Virus record (IMG/VR): IMGVR_UViG_3300042344_000231
Location: 1-35,254 of that record
Source of the DNA: a virus
Strand: one strand, 5' to 3'
Length of the DNA: 35,254 nt
This document shows, one piece after another, positions 7,982 through 13,963 of the stretch; positions within the stretch are counted from its first letter, which is position 1, and every line of letters begins with the position of its first letter. A model generated the notes under the pieces. That model was not told the DNA's origin. It searched no databases and was given only the letters and a program-made list of their open reading frames with translations. The position numbers and the translations under genes are program-made.

Positions 7982-8060
7982 CCCGCCGCTCAACCGTAAT
8001 TTTACAGTTGAGCGGTCACTGTAATTTTTTATTTATCCACCGTAATTTTACAAAATTACA
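7827..8060. repeat. Array of palindromic GTAATTTTAC boxes
   Basis: GTAATTTTAC occurs at 7830-7839, 7996-8005 and 8042-8051, and the fully palindromic variant GTAATATTAC at 7847-7856. Three of these lie in the longer ACCGTAATTTTACA. Further half-sites are at 8021-8028 and 8053-8060. The last copies run into the 3' end of the 86-residue gene. The arrangement suggests a dimeric DNA-binding protein or an easily melted element. Confidence 0.65.
7986..8015. repeat. Perfect 9-bp inverted repeat (hairpin) enclosing a GTAATTTTAC box
   Basis: CCGCTCAAC at 7986-7994 pairs with GTTGAGCGG at 8007-8015. The 12-nt loop is CGTAATTTTACA, which itself can pair GTAA with TTAC. It lies 33 bp downstream of the stop of the minus-strand 86-residue gene. 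There is no T-run on that strand directly after the stem, so it is not a classic terminator for that gene. On the plus strand TTTTTT follows 9 bp after the stem. It may be a cruciform-type element of an origin or a protein site. Confidence 0.6.
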
Positions 8061-8308
8061 GCTTCAACATAAGCGTGCGCTCTATTTGTCACGCGCACCT
8101 GAAACTCGCCAGCCTTAAAAACAGTGACGCTTTTCGGCGTCCTTTGTTGCACAACTATTCGACTAGGGATGAATTGGCGAAGACTATCTTTGACCGCGCT
8201 GTATTGGCTGGCGGTTATTTTGTCGGTCTTGTGCAACGCTGTAAGCAGCGCGTCCATATGCTCATAAGACGGCACGTCGTCCTCAAATATTGTTTCTATC
8301 TTCGCCAT
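8048..8308 (-). CDS. Small protein of unknown function (86 aa)
   Basis: The frame opens at GTG 8314, but ATG 8308 has GGAG seven bases upstream and is the better start. The product (86 residues) has an acidic N-terminus (KIETIFEDDVPSYEHMDALL), a helical middle (QYSAVKDSLRQF) and a C-terminus rich in beta-forming residues (SVTVFKAGEFQVRVTN). I recognise no family. It is the only gene on this strand between the repeats and the divergent promoter. Its coding end overlaps one GTAATTTTAC box. A small regulator acting on the neighbouring repeats is a reasonable guess but not supported by a visible DNA-binding motif. Confidence 0.65.
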   Translation of the reverse strand: MAKIETIFEDDVPSYEHMDALLTALHKTDKITASQYSAVKDSLRQFIPSRIVVQQRTPKSVTVFKAGEFQVRVTNRAHAYVEAVIL

Positions 8309-8336
8309 GTTCACTCTCCATAATTACGATGACTGC

Positions 8337-8365
8337 ATTATTACAGTAAAAAGAATTTTACGCAA
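8337..8365 (-). promoter_or_regulatory. Candidate sigma70-type promoter for the 86-aa gene
   Basis: On the minus strand, TTGCGT (8365-8360) and AATAAT (8342-8337) are separated by 17 bp. TG lies one base before the -10 element (extended -10). A start site near 8330 would leave a short leader with the GGAG at about 8319-8316. Confidence 0.5.
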
Positions 8366-8380
8366 GCTGCATTTTTTCGC

Positions 8381-8412
8381 TTGACGCTATCCACAATCCG
8401 TGAGCATATAAC
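8381..8412 (+). promoter_or_regulatory. Candidate promoter for the early small-gene operon
   Basis: TTGACG lies at 8381-8386 and TATAAC at 8407-8412. The spacing between these two is 20 bp, longer than usual. With an 18-bp spacer the -10 would be the weaker CATATA at 8405-8410. A DnaA-box-like 9-mer sits between the two elements and another just after them. The leader to ATG 8436 is short and has AGGAG with good spacing. Confidence 0.4.
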
Positions 8413-8435
8413 GTATCCACATAGGAGCAAACGAC

Positions 8436-8978
8436 ATGACAAGCATTAAAGAATGGGCCGAGGCTCAATGGCAAAAACCCGGCGTGCGTTGCGCTAATCA
8501 TGGCGTGGCGTATATCGGCGACAAGTTACAGAATATGCAGGTGCGGGCGGGAACAGCGCGCAACTATAAGAGCAAGACGCAGCGCGATTATGAAAAGCGC
8601 TTTGCAATCTACAACGAAAAATTGCGCCCGATTATTCTGGCTGAAGCGACGGCAACGCTGCGCAACATTGAGGTGGCGATAATTGATAAATACGGCCGCC
8701 CAGTGAAAAACGGCAACGTCGTCCAAACCGAGGTTAAGCTGCTCAATGAATATCGGTGGCCGGCGCAAACCAAAACCGAACCTGTAGCCGCAATACCGCG
8801 CAAGCGCGTTCCCAAGGCTAAGCTAGAACAGGCGGCCGCTATCATCGCCAAAGTGCCGCCGGAAGAGCTGGCGACGTTCCTTGCCAAGTTTGGCTTGTCT
8901 CTATCGCTCGCCGCGTCCATTGCGTCATTGGACAATGCCGAAATGATCGCGCGTCAGTTTTTGCGCGCAACACTCTAA
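8436..8978 (+). CDS. First gene of early operon, unknown function (180 aa)
   Basis: The 180-residue product starts at ATG 8436 with AGGAG eight bases upstream and is the first gene after the divergent promoter region. The N-terminal half has many Arg, Lys and Gln residues (KSKTQRDYEKRFAIYNEKLR). The middle has DKYGRPVKNGNVVQTEVKLL, and the C-terminal third looks helical (KLEQAAAIIAKVPPEELATF, then LSLAASIASLDNAEMIARQF). There is no membrane segment or cysteine pair. I recognise no family. Position first in the early operon suggests a host-takeover or regulatory role, which is inference. Confidence 0.75.
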   Translation: MTSIKEWAEAQWQKPGVRCANHGVAYIGDKLQNMQVRAGTARNYKSKTQRDYEKRFAIYNEKLRPIILAEATATLRNIEVAIIDKYGRPVKNGNVVQTEVKLLNEYRWPAQTKTEPVAAIPRKRVPKAKLEQAAAIIAKVPPEELATFLAKFGLSLSLAASIASLDNAEMIARQFLRATL

Positions 8979-8993
8979 TCAGGAGAAAAGACC

Positions 8994-9269
8994 ATGACAA
9001 AAGCAAATTGGAAAAACATCAAGCGCGCCATCCGCGAAAAATATGAGTGGCCGGGCGGCTATCCATTGTTTATCGCCATGCGCGACGGCGAAGCGCTGTC
9101 TATTGACGCCGCGCGCGCCAACTGGCGGCACATTTGCCGGGCATATGTAAGCGGCGACATGCGCGATAGCTGGTATCCAGCCGAAGCAATGGTGAATTGG
9201 GAAAACCCCGACCTATATTGCGCCCACACTAACAATCGAATCGAAAGCGCCTATGCCGATGACCAGTGA
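8994..9269 (+). CDS. Tryptophan-rich early protein of unknown function (91 aa)
   Basis: The product of 91 residues begins ANWKNIKRAIREKYEWPGGY and continues with PLFIAMRDGEALSIDAARAN, then W-RHICRAY. I recall very similar small proteins from other phages with no assigned function. AGGAG lies about ten bases before ATG 8994, and the gene follows the previous stop by 15 bp. It has seven Trp residues and no membrane segment. It may be a small cytosolic inhibitor or adaptor; nothing in the sequence decides this. Confidence 0.8.
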   Translation: MTKANWKNIKRAIREKYEWPGGYPLFIAMRDGEALSIDAARANWRHICRAYVSGDMRDSWYPAEAMVNWENPDLYCAHTNNRIESAYADDQ

Positions 9270-9426
9270 ACCAAAGCCAATCTGGCAGGCGATAAAGCAT
9301 CTGCGCGACGCGCTGATCGAAGCTGAATGGGAAGGCGACGCCGGCTTAGCGGCCGGCTTGCGCCAGCAAATCACGCGGCTTGAAATGCTGCAATCATACG
9401 GAGAAACGCACGATGTTGAGCATTGA
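9253..9426 (+). CDS. Small helical protein (57 aa)
   Basis: The frame runs from ATG 9253 (or 9259, MTSEPKP) to TGA at 9426, with 17-bp overlap with the gene before and 14-bp overlap with the gene after. The product, with IWQAIKHLRDALIEAEWEGD and AAGLRQQITRLEMLQS, is amphipathic and probably two helices or a short coiled coil. The GAAAG before 9253 is a weak ribosome-binding site, so coupling to the upstream gene is likely. The function is unknown. Confidence 0.65.
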   Translation: MPMTSEPKPIWQAIKHLRDALIEAEWEGDAGLAAGLRQQITRLEMLQSYGETHDVEH

Positions 9427-9574
9427 AATAGAGATAGACCAGCTAGAGGCGCTGCTAGACCATCTTGCCAAGCAAGAACGCACGCCGCTGCTAGACGTGG
9501 CCTATAAAACCCTACAAGACGCCCATACAAACGCGGCGGAAGAATACTGGACTGAAAAGTGGAGCGGACTCTAA
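9413..9574 (+). CDS. Small acidic protein (53 aa)
   Basis: I choose ATG 9413, which has GGAG nine bases upstream. The frame extends further upstream, but that part overlaps the preceding gene. The product begins MLSIEIEIDQLEALLDHLAK and ends AAEEYWTEKWSGL. It is acidic and helical, with a heptad-like run of Leu and Ile. It ends in TAATG with the next gene. The function is unknown. Confidence 0.7.
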   Translation: MLSIEIEIDQLEALLDHLAKQERTPLLDVAYKTLQDAHTNAAEEYWTEKWSGL

Positions 9575-9870
9575 TGACCTATCATATTGAATATGAGCTA
9601 GACGAGTTTCAACCGTGGCCGGGAATGGCCATCTATGCCTATGGCGTGGCGACCATAACCTATAAATGGGAAGGCCGCGACCGCGACACTGGCGACGACG
9701 CCGGGCCATACGATATAGAGCTGGAACATCTCACAATCAGCGCCGACAAGGCTAGAGAGCCCGACCGCTGCATAGAGCAGACCGATCCACTCTTTAGGCA
9801 GGTTGAAGCTATCCTATGCGCCAGCCGAGACGTGTATGCAGCCTGTAAGGAAGATTATGAAGAAAACTGA
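9574..9870 (+). CDS. Small acidic protein of unknown function (98 aa)
   Basis: The start is ATG 9574, sharing one base with the preceding stop (TAATG), with GGAG nine bases upstream. The product is acidic, with MTYHIEYELDEFQPWPGMAI, TYKWEGRDRDTGDDAGPYDI, then IELEHLTI and a helical C-terminus with RDVYAACKEDYEEN. The first half looks like a beta sheet. Small acidic proteins can mimic DNA, but nothing specific shows this here. It overlaps the tiny membrane-peptide gene by 14 bp. Confidence 0.75.
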   Translation: MTYHIEYELDEFQPWPGMAIYAYGVATITYKWEGRDRDTGDDAGPYDIELEHLTISADKAREPDRCIEQTDPLFRQVEAILCASRDVYAACKEDYEEN

Positions 9871-9952
9871 CCTGATAGCCTTTGCCATCGGCGCAGCGCT
9901 GGCGATACCCGCGCTCGCCCTATTCGTAACATATCTACTGGGGGGCCTATAA
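9857..9952 (+). CDS. 31-aa single-pass membrane peptide
   Basis: ATG 9857, preceded by AAGGAAG, opens a 31-codon frame: a basic start (MKKTD) followed by one hydrophobic helix with IAFAIGAALAIPALALFVTY and a short LLGGL end. It overlaps the 98-residue gene by 14 bp and shares one base with the next ATG (TAATG), which supports real translation. It could be an inner-membrane effector, for instance a superinfection-exclusion or holin-modulating peptide; function is unknown. Confidence 0.6.
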   Translation: MKKTDLIAFAIGAALAIPALALFVTYLLGGL

Positions 9953-10104
9953 TGAGCCGCATGAAGGATTATTTTGAGTTTAGCCAGCTCTTACATTGGC
10001 TGTCCAACGAGGCGCTTAACATCCTGTTAGAGACAGAGCAGGACGATTACCGCGCCAAGATCATAATGAACGAGTTGGAGAAGCGCGGACATGCTACGGC
10101 TTGA
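9952..10104 (+). CDS. Small protein (50 aa) of unknown function
   Basis: A 50-codon frame starts at ATG 9952 in a TAATG junction, with GGGGGG upstream. The product reads MSRMKDYFEFSQLLHWLSNE, then ALNILLETEQDDYRAKIIMN and ELEKRGHATA. It is amphipathic and helical with balanced charge. It overlaps the next gene by 14 bp, the same overlap length as several of its neighbours. I recognise no family. Confidence 0.65.
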   Translation: MSRMKDYFEFSQLLHWLSNEALNILLETEQDDYRAKIIMNELEKRGHATA

Positions 10105-10339
10105 CCTTGACACCGAACCCGGTGGGGTCATGACCCGCTGGAAGGTCGGAGAGGGGCTGTCACTGCATCGGCGCGACGGCTCGCTCATAATGAGAATCCA
10201 TGCGCCCTATGCTGACGAGCGTTCTGTCGTCACGGCGGCGCACGCCCTCAACTTTATGTTCAAGAGTATCAAAAATGCGAAAGCAAGAGATGATCGAGGA
10301 GATTCAAGAGCTGATAGAGGAAACAGCCCGGAATCATAA
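10091..10339 (+). CDS. Small protein (82 aa) overlapping the DnaA-domain gene
   Basis: The frame runs from ATG 10091 to 10339. Residues 1-60 look genuine and mixed alpha/beta: MLRLDLDTEPGG, MTRWKVGEGLSLHRRDGSLI, then VVTAAHALNFMFKSI. The last 20 residues, rich in Arg, Asp, Ser and Gly, lie in the 65-bp overlap with the DnaA-domain gene and are probably low-constraint. I recognise no family. The operon position suggests an early role. Confidence 0.65.
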   Translation: MLRLDLDTEPGGVMTRWKVGEGLSLHRRDGSLIMRIHAPYADERSVVTAAHALNFMFKSIKNAKARDDRGDSRADRGNSPES

Positions 10340-10520
10340 CCTATCAACCGAGGCCCTGACCGGCCACAACCGCCGCAAGGGGGTCATCTGGCCCCGGTTC
10401 GAGATCATGTGGCGCGCCAGGCATGAGTTAAACGCACCGCTCCAGCTAATCGGGCAGGTGCTAGGGGGCCGCGACCACACGACCATCATGCACGGGATCA
10501 AACGCTATGAAAATCGGTGA
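10275..10520 (+). CDS. Stand-alone DnaA domain IV-like DNA-binding protein (81 aa)
   Basis: The frame is open from 10200, but ATG 10275 gives the natural start MRKQEMIEEI. The 81-residue protein matches the C-terminal DNA-binding domain of DnaA: a helix ending GVIWPRFEIMWRARHEL, then the helix-turn-helix and the signature GGRDHTTIMHGIKRY (residues 64-78). DnaA itself has GRDHTTVLHA, and the D-H-T-T residues contact the DnaA box. The AAA+ domain is absent, so it cannot oligomerise on ATP like DnaA. It may bind DnaA boxes to mark the phage origin, to compete with host DnaA, or to regulate transcription. Three DnaA-box-like 9-mers lie near the operon promoter. Confidence 0.85.
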   Translation: MRKQEMIEEIQELIEETARNHNLSTEALTGHNRRKGVIWPRFEIMWRARHELNAPLQLIGQVLGGRDHTTIMHGIKRYENR

Positions 10521-10575
10521 AGCAATGGCAATCTTACTGGCGGTGATGATTGAATTGATTTTGGGGATCAAGTGA
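10507..10575 (+). CDS. 22-aa hydrophobic peptide
   Basis: ATG 10507 opens a 22-codon frame encoding MKIGEAMAILLAVMIELILG followed by IK. It overlaps the end of the DnaA-domain gene by 14 bp, and its stop overlaps the next start (TGATG). A single hydrophobic helix is nearly the whole product. The coupling at both ends argues for real translation, but at this length chance cannot be excluded. Confidence 0.45.
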   Translation: MKIGEAMAILLAVMIELILGIK

Positions 10576-10775
10576 TGACGTTCGAAGAGCAATACGAGGC
10601 CATACAGGCCGTGATACCCGACCTACCGCGCGACGAGCCGGTCTATGAAGTGAATCCGCCCCTATGGGCGTTTTGGCGGGCCGTGCGACCCATGGCCGAG
10701 CCGAATCCGGTGCTAACCGAGCAAGAGATTGTGCGGCGGCTTGATCTGATGTATATGGGCCATGGCGTCTGCTAG
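10575..10775 (+). CDS. Small acidic protein (66 aa), last gene of the early operon
   Basis: I use ATG 10575, coupled to the preceding stop (TGATG); a GTG at 10572 is in frame. The product reads MTFEEQYEAIQAVIPDLPRD, then a Pro/Trp-rich stretch (VNPPLWAFWRAVRPM) and LTEQEIVRRLDLMYMGHG. It is acidic and Pro-rich in the middle. I recognise no family. An intrinsic terminator follows 27 bp after the stop. Confidence 0.7.
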   Translation: MTFEEQYEAIQAVIPDLPRDEPVYEVNPPLWAFWRAVRPMAEPNPVLTEQEIVRRLDLMYMGHGVC

Positions 10776-10802
10776 ACGCCCGTTTTCCTCCCTATGGTGA
10801 CT

Positions 10803-10829
10803 GGCCGGCGCAAGCCGGCCTTCTTTTTT
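10803..10829 (+). terminator. Rho-independent terminator of the early operon
   Basis: GGCCGGC (10803-10809) and GCCGGCC (10814-10820) form a perfect 7-bp stem with a GCAA tetraloop, followed by TTCTTTTTT (10821-10829). It ends the plus-strand operon. Its T-tract touches the stop of the convergent minus-strand gene. Confidence 0.93.
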
Positions 10830-11283
10830 AGTAGCCAAGCATCGCCCGCAGCCGATTCACCAGCCCGTCGCTCAAAATCGTCGATTGTGGGATAAAACGC
10901 GACGGCAAGACAGGCGCAGAGCCAGCGATAGGCCGCGACGCCTGAAACCGGCGCATACGCTCTTGCTCATCCAGCAGCCGCTTAACAGGGTCGTCGGGAT
11001 ACGCTTGCTGTATGGCCTGCTCGTACTGGGGCTGCGTGTAATAATAGTTAGACCCGGCTGGCGCTGGCATCGGCTGATTGATTCGCGCCATGATTCCGGC
11101 GATTTGATCTTTGAAATCCATGTCCTCATCCATCGGCCCTGGGGCGTTTGGATAGGCCATTTTGTTTTGCTCATACCGCAGGCGCTGCATCTCAGGGCCG
11201 TATTCGACCCCGCCAGCCAAACGTGCTAAGACATTCCCCTCCAATTCTTTGGCGGTCAGTCTGCCTCTAGGTTTATTAGCCAT
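10828..11283 (-). CDS. Gln/Pro/Tyr-rich protein of unknown function (151 aa)
   Basis: The 151-residue product starts at ATG 11283. It has a basic N-terminus (MANKPRGRLTAKELEGNVLA), a central low-complexity stretch (MPAPAGSNYYYTQPQYEQAI) and a basic helix (KRLLDEQERMRRFQASR). It looks partly disordered, like some minor virion proteins. I recognise no family. It is the promoter-distal end of the minus-strand replication operon. Its start codon lies on the same four bases (CATG) as the start codon of the divergent 81-residue gene, so the two cannot both be freely initiated by adjacent ribosome sites. Confidence 0.65.
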   Translation of the reverse strand: MANKPRGRLTAKELEGNVLARLAGGVEYGPEMQRLRYEQNKMAYPNAPGPMDEDMDFKDQIAGIMARINQPMPAPAGSNYYYTQPQYEQAIQQAYPDDPVKRLLDEQERMRRFQASRPIAGSAPVLPSRFIPQSTILSDGLVNRLRAMLGY

Positions 11284-11527
11284 GAACGAGTCCGAATTTG
11301 AACGCCGCCTGAAGGCGCTCCAGCAAGAAGTATCCGAGTCCTATCTTAAGGGATACAACGAGGCTAGGCAACGCGCCCAATGGACTATAGCGGCGGCTGT
11401 CGACGAGAGCACCCGTCTACGGAACGCGCTCGAATGGGCGCTAGACGAGGTGCAGGACGAAAGCCGCCGAGTCCGTATTCTAGCAGCAATGCACCGGCGG
11501 CAACCAACCAATCACGAACGAGACTGA
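11282..11527 (+). CDS. Probable coiled-coil protein (81 aa)
   Basis: I place the start at ATG 11282; the frame is open further upstream but is then antisense to the 151-residue gene. The product, MNESEFERRLKALQQEVSES and onwards, is helical, with many Glu, Arg and Ala in heptad-like order (RNALEWALDEVQDESRRVRI). It is on the opposite strand to its neighbours and overlaps the convergent 64-residue gene by 16 bp. No clear ribosome-binding site or promoter is visible, so this gene is less certain. Confidence 0.5.
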   Translation: MNESEFERRLKALQQEVSESYLKGYNEARQRAQWTIAAAVDESTRLRNALEWALDEVQDESRRVRILAAMHRRQPTNHERD

Positions 11528-11706
11528 CCATAGCCTAGGCCCTCCAGCAGCTCGCGGGCCGTCTCATGGGCCTGACATAGGCCGTCGACGATCTCCGGCG
11601 GACACTCATCATCCCCCGGAGTGGATGCCCAGTCCAGATATAAATCAAGCTGGTCGGTCAAATTCGCCAAGACGTTCAGGATATTAATTTTTAAGTGCGA
11701 CGACAT
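11512..11706 (-). CDS. Small acidic helical protein (64 aa)
   Basis: ATG 11706 lies within the last 23 bp of the primase-helicase gene, with GGAAAG three bases upstream. The product MSSHLKINILNVLANLTDQL, then DLYLDWAS and ECPPEIVDGLCQAHETAREL, is acidic and helical with two Cys. I recognise no family. It may be translated by reinitiation after the helicase. Confidence 0.6.
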   Translation of the reverse strand: MSSHLKINILNVLANLTDQLDLYLDWASTPGDDECPPEIVDGLCQAHETARELLEGLGYGQSRS

Positions 11707-13963
11707 TATCTTTCCAATCCGGTTCGACCATGTTGCGTAGCTTAGCCTTAGGCAGTGACGCTAGGTCAGGCCGCACGAATATGTGCCGCTTGGATTTGTA
11801 TTCAGGCGAGCTGCATAGCCCCTTGTCAATCCACCCGGCTTCTTTCAGCGCATGAAACAGCGCTGGCTGAACGATTCTTGTCCGTAGATTATCCGGCGCA
11901 GCCTGCGACAGCTCTTTAAGGATGATGTGCCATGGGCCAGATATGATGTCAGTCTTGAATGGCGACTCCTGCTTCTCAATCAAGTGATGGATATAACTCT
12001 CCGCGTTGCTCATGCCGGTATAGATCAAGCGCTGCTTGTATTCTGTCGCAAACGGGATTGCTTTCGGGTTGAACTGCGACACGTCACGCGAACGCAACCA
12101 GCCCGCGACGGCTTCAAATCCACCGGCCTTATACCAGTCCCAGATCCGCGTCGTTTCTTCCGGCGTCATCTTCGGCGCGTCAGACCAAACGCAGAACCAG
12201 CGCCGGTCATCGCTGTCGAGCGTTATTGGCATGGATTCGTTCGTGAACGCCAGCATGAAGATCCGATTAGGCATCTCGAACGGATGCAAGCCTTTGCGGT
12301 TAACTGTCAGCATTTCCGGCGGCGCGGCGATGATCGGCTTGAGCTTGTTAGCCAGCGCCCGACGTTCTTTTGCTTCCGGCTCTTTCAGCTCGTTCAGCAC
12401 CATGATCTCAGTCTGATAATGGTAGCCGAAATCGCTGTTGATCTTATTGCTGTCGATCACCGCGACGTTTCTCATGTGCTCGCCGCCAACGGCCCAGAGC
12501 AGCGGATACCACATAGTGTCCTTGCCGATGCCGCCGTTGCCGCCGTGCAGGATCGCGTGGTTAATCTTCGTGCGCGGCTGCTGTGCCTTCACGGCCATCA
12601 CGTTCCAGATATGCTCAAGCTCGCGTTCGTCCGGCACGAGACGACGGCAATGATCCAGCCAAAGCGTCGGATCCCCCGCGTCGACAACCTCCGGCCTGGC
12701 GTCGCGCCAGACATTGCCATAGACAAGCCCATCGCGCGCGACTTTCCATTCGTCACCGGCAGCGTAGGTCATGCCTTTTAAAACATAACCGCCTTGACTC
12801 TCGCGCTGTTCGTCATACCAAACTGACGCCTCAAGCCGACGCGGCTTTTCGCCTGTGGACTTGCACTCGACATGCCGAAAGATCGCGTTGAACGCGCGGC
12901 GGCTGATCTCTTGGCCTGTCTTATGATCAAAATAACCGTCGTCGTCGACGACATATGCGAAGCGTTTATGCCATGTGGCGCGATCTTCACGCCCAGCTTG
13001 CTTGTCATTTACTTCTTTAACTCGTTTGGCGGCTTCGTCAGGAAATTTTTCGGTCGGCGTCAGCGCGCTAATCTTGCTGGTGTAGTCGGCAATGAGATCG
13101 TCTCGCAGGCCGGGAATGGTGCGCGGGCCGCCTTGTTCCGATACCCAATCGCAAAAGAACTTGCTATCAAGATGCTCGCAATGAGCGTGATAGCAACAGA
13201 ACGAACGATCTTGCGGCTTATATCGCGCTTCAATCTGTCCATCTGTGTGACCTTCGTGATTCGGGCAGACAACGCCGCACCAGCCTTCCGCATTTACGCC
13301 AGACGTAACAAGGCCGTTTTCGCTCAGCCACGCCAGAACCGTGTCGTTGCCGGTGTCCTTTACGCGGAACGTAATACGCTGCGCGTTACCGACTTCCGCC
13401 GGCGTCACGCCAAGCGCCGCGCAGATCTCCGCGAGCGTATATTCTACTTTGTTAAACTCCACCTCACGGCATACGAACGCCTCGCGTTTCGGCTTGACGT
13501 TTACGGAACCCGGAAGACGACAGTTACGCACGGCGTTAGTAGCACCAGGATCGGTATAGCCAGCTTCAGCAATAGCGGTAAGAGCTGCACAATGTTCCTC
13601 CACGGTCGGCTGCTCGGCGTAGGCATACCAATATTGATAGTTGCCGGGGCTCGTCTCGACGATAGCGGTCGGCTGCAATGGCGGGACTTTTGACTTCGTG
13701 CCGATGTCGTCCAGCATCATAAACAGGACGTGCGTGCAGTTCGCCACACTGGCGGAAGGCTTGCCCTGCATACGATCCATAATGAACGAGCCGGTGTTAA
13801 GAAACCAGCTCTCGCCTTCCTTGCGCTTGTGCTTCGGCAGATAAGCAGGCCAAGTATATTTAGGCGAGCCGTCCTTGTGCAGCTTGCCGGTGTCGATCTG
13901 CTTAACAATAAGCGCTGTCTCGCCATCCGGGGCGAGTCCGGTAAAATAATCAAACAGGGACAT
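11684..13963 (-). CDS. Bifunctional primase / SF3-type helicase (replication protein)
   Basis: The 759-residue protein has a primase-like N-terminus resembling RepB-like/archaeo-eukaryotic primases: FMMLDDIG (D85-D86), VETSPGNYQYWYAY (about 102-115) and NCRLPGSVN. A Cys/His cluster follows (C229, C233, H236 and C256-C262) that probably binds zinc. The C-terminal half is an SF3/D5-like helicase: Walker A HGGNGGIGKD (about 473-482), EIMVLNELKE (519-528), FMLAFTNES (569-577) and DSDDRRW (583-589). This build is known from phage and plasmid replication proteins with DUF5906-type helicases. It should prime and unwind the phage DNA for the adjacent polymerase. The start overlaps the Cys-cluster gene by 14 bp. 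Confidence 0.92.
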   Translation of the reverse strand: MSLFDYFTGLAPDGETALIVKQIDTGKLHKDGSPKYTWPAYLPKHKRKEGESWFLNTGSFIMDRMQGKPSASVANCTHVLFMMLDDIGTKSKVPPLQPTAIVETSPGNYQYWYAYAEQPTVEEHCAALTAIAEAGYTDPGATNAVRNCRLPGSVNVKPKREAFVCREVEFNKVEYTLAEICAALGVTPAEVGNAQRITFRVKDTGNDTVLAWLSENGLVTSGVNAEGWCGVVCPNHEGHTDGQIEARYKPQDRSFCCYHAHCEHLDSKFFCDWVSEQGGPRTIPGLRDDLIADYTSKISALTPTEKFPDEAAKRVKEVNDKQAGREDRATWHKRFAYVVDDDGYFDHKTGQEISRRAFNAIFRHVECKSTGEKPRRLEASVWYDEQRESQGGYVLKGMTYAAGDEWKVARDGLVYGNVWRDARPEVVDAGDPTLWLDHCRRLVPDERELEHIWNVMAVKAQQPRTKINHAILHGGNGGIGKDTMWYPLLWAVGGEHMRNVAVIDSNKINSDFGYHYQTEIMVLNELKEPEAKERRALANKLKPIIAAPPEMLTVNRKGLHPFEMPNRIFMLAFTNESMPITLDSDDRRWFCVWSDAPKMTPEETTRIWDWYKAGGFEAVAGWLRSRDVSQFNPKAIPFATEYKQRLIYTGMSNAESYIHHLIEKQESPFKTDIISGPWHIILKELSQAAPDNLRTRIVQPALFHALKEAGWIDKGLCSSPEYKSKRHIFVRPDLASLPKAKLRNMVEPDWKDNVVALKN

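Larger units (their letters stand above)
7448..8047. other. 600-bp gene-free region, candidate replication origin or control region
   Basis: No credible coding frame lies here, the only long gap in the window. It starts with an AT-rich stretch (7448-7500) and then has a short GC-rich block (about 7540-7560). After that come paired CTGTTTACATT boxes, repeats of CGTCGGATCGTCATG in both orientations, four GTAATTTTAC-type boxes, a long-stem hairpin and a DnaA-box-like TTATCCACC at 8033-8041. Repeats plus AT-rich DNA plus DnaA-like boxes are the ingredients of a bacterial or phage origin. The phage also encodes two DnaA-domain-IV proteins. The origin role is inference; an operator array or packaging site are the alternatives. 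Confidence 0.6.
8033..8421. promoter_or_regulatory. Cluster of three DnaA-box-like 9-mers
   Basis: Compared with the DnaA box TTATNCACA, the window has TTATCCACC at 8033-8041, CTATCCACA at 8387-8395 and GTATCCACA at 8413-8421, each with one mismatch and on the same strand. The last two straddle the -10 element of the plus-strand promoter. One-mismatch matches occur by chance every few kilobases, so the cluster, not any single site, is notable. The early operon downstream encodes a DnaA domain IV protein that could bind them. Confidence 0.45.

Noticed and set aside
12872-13693. 273-codon plus-strand frame opposite the primase-helicase
   Set aside because: It lies wholly antisense to the primase-helicase domains and shows no recognisable protein features.
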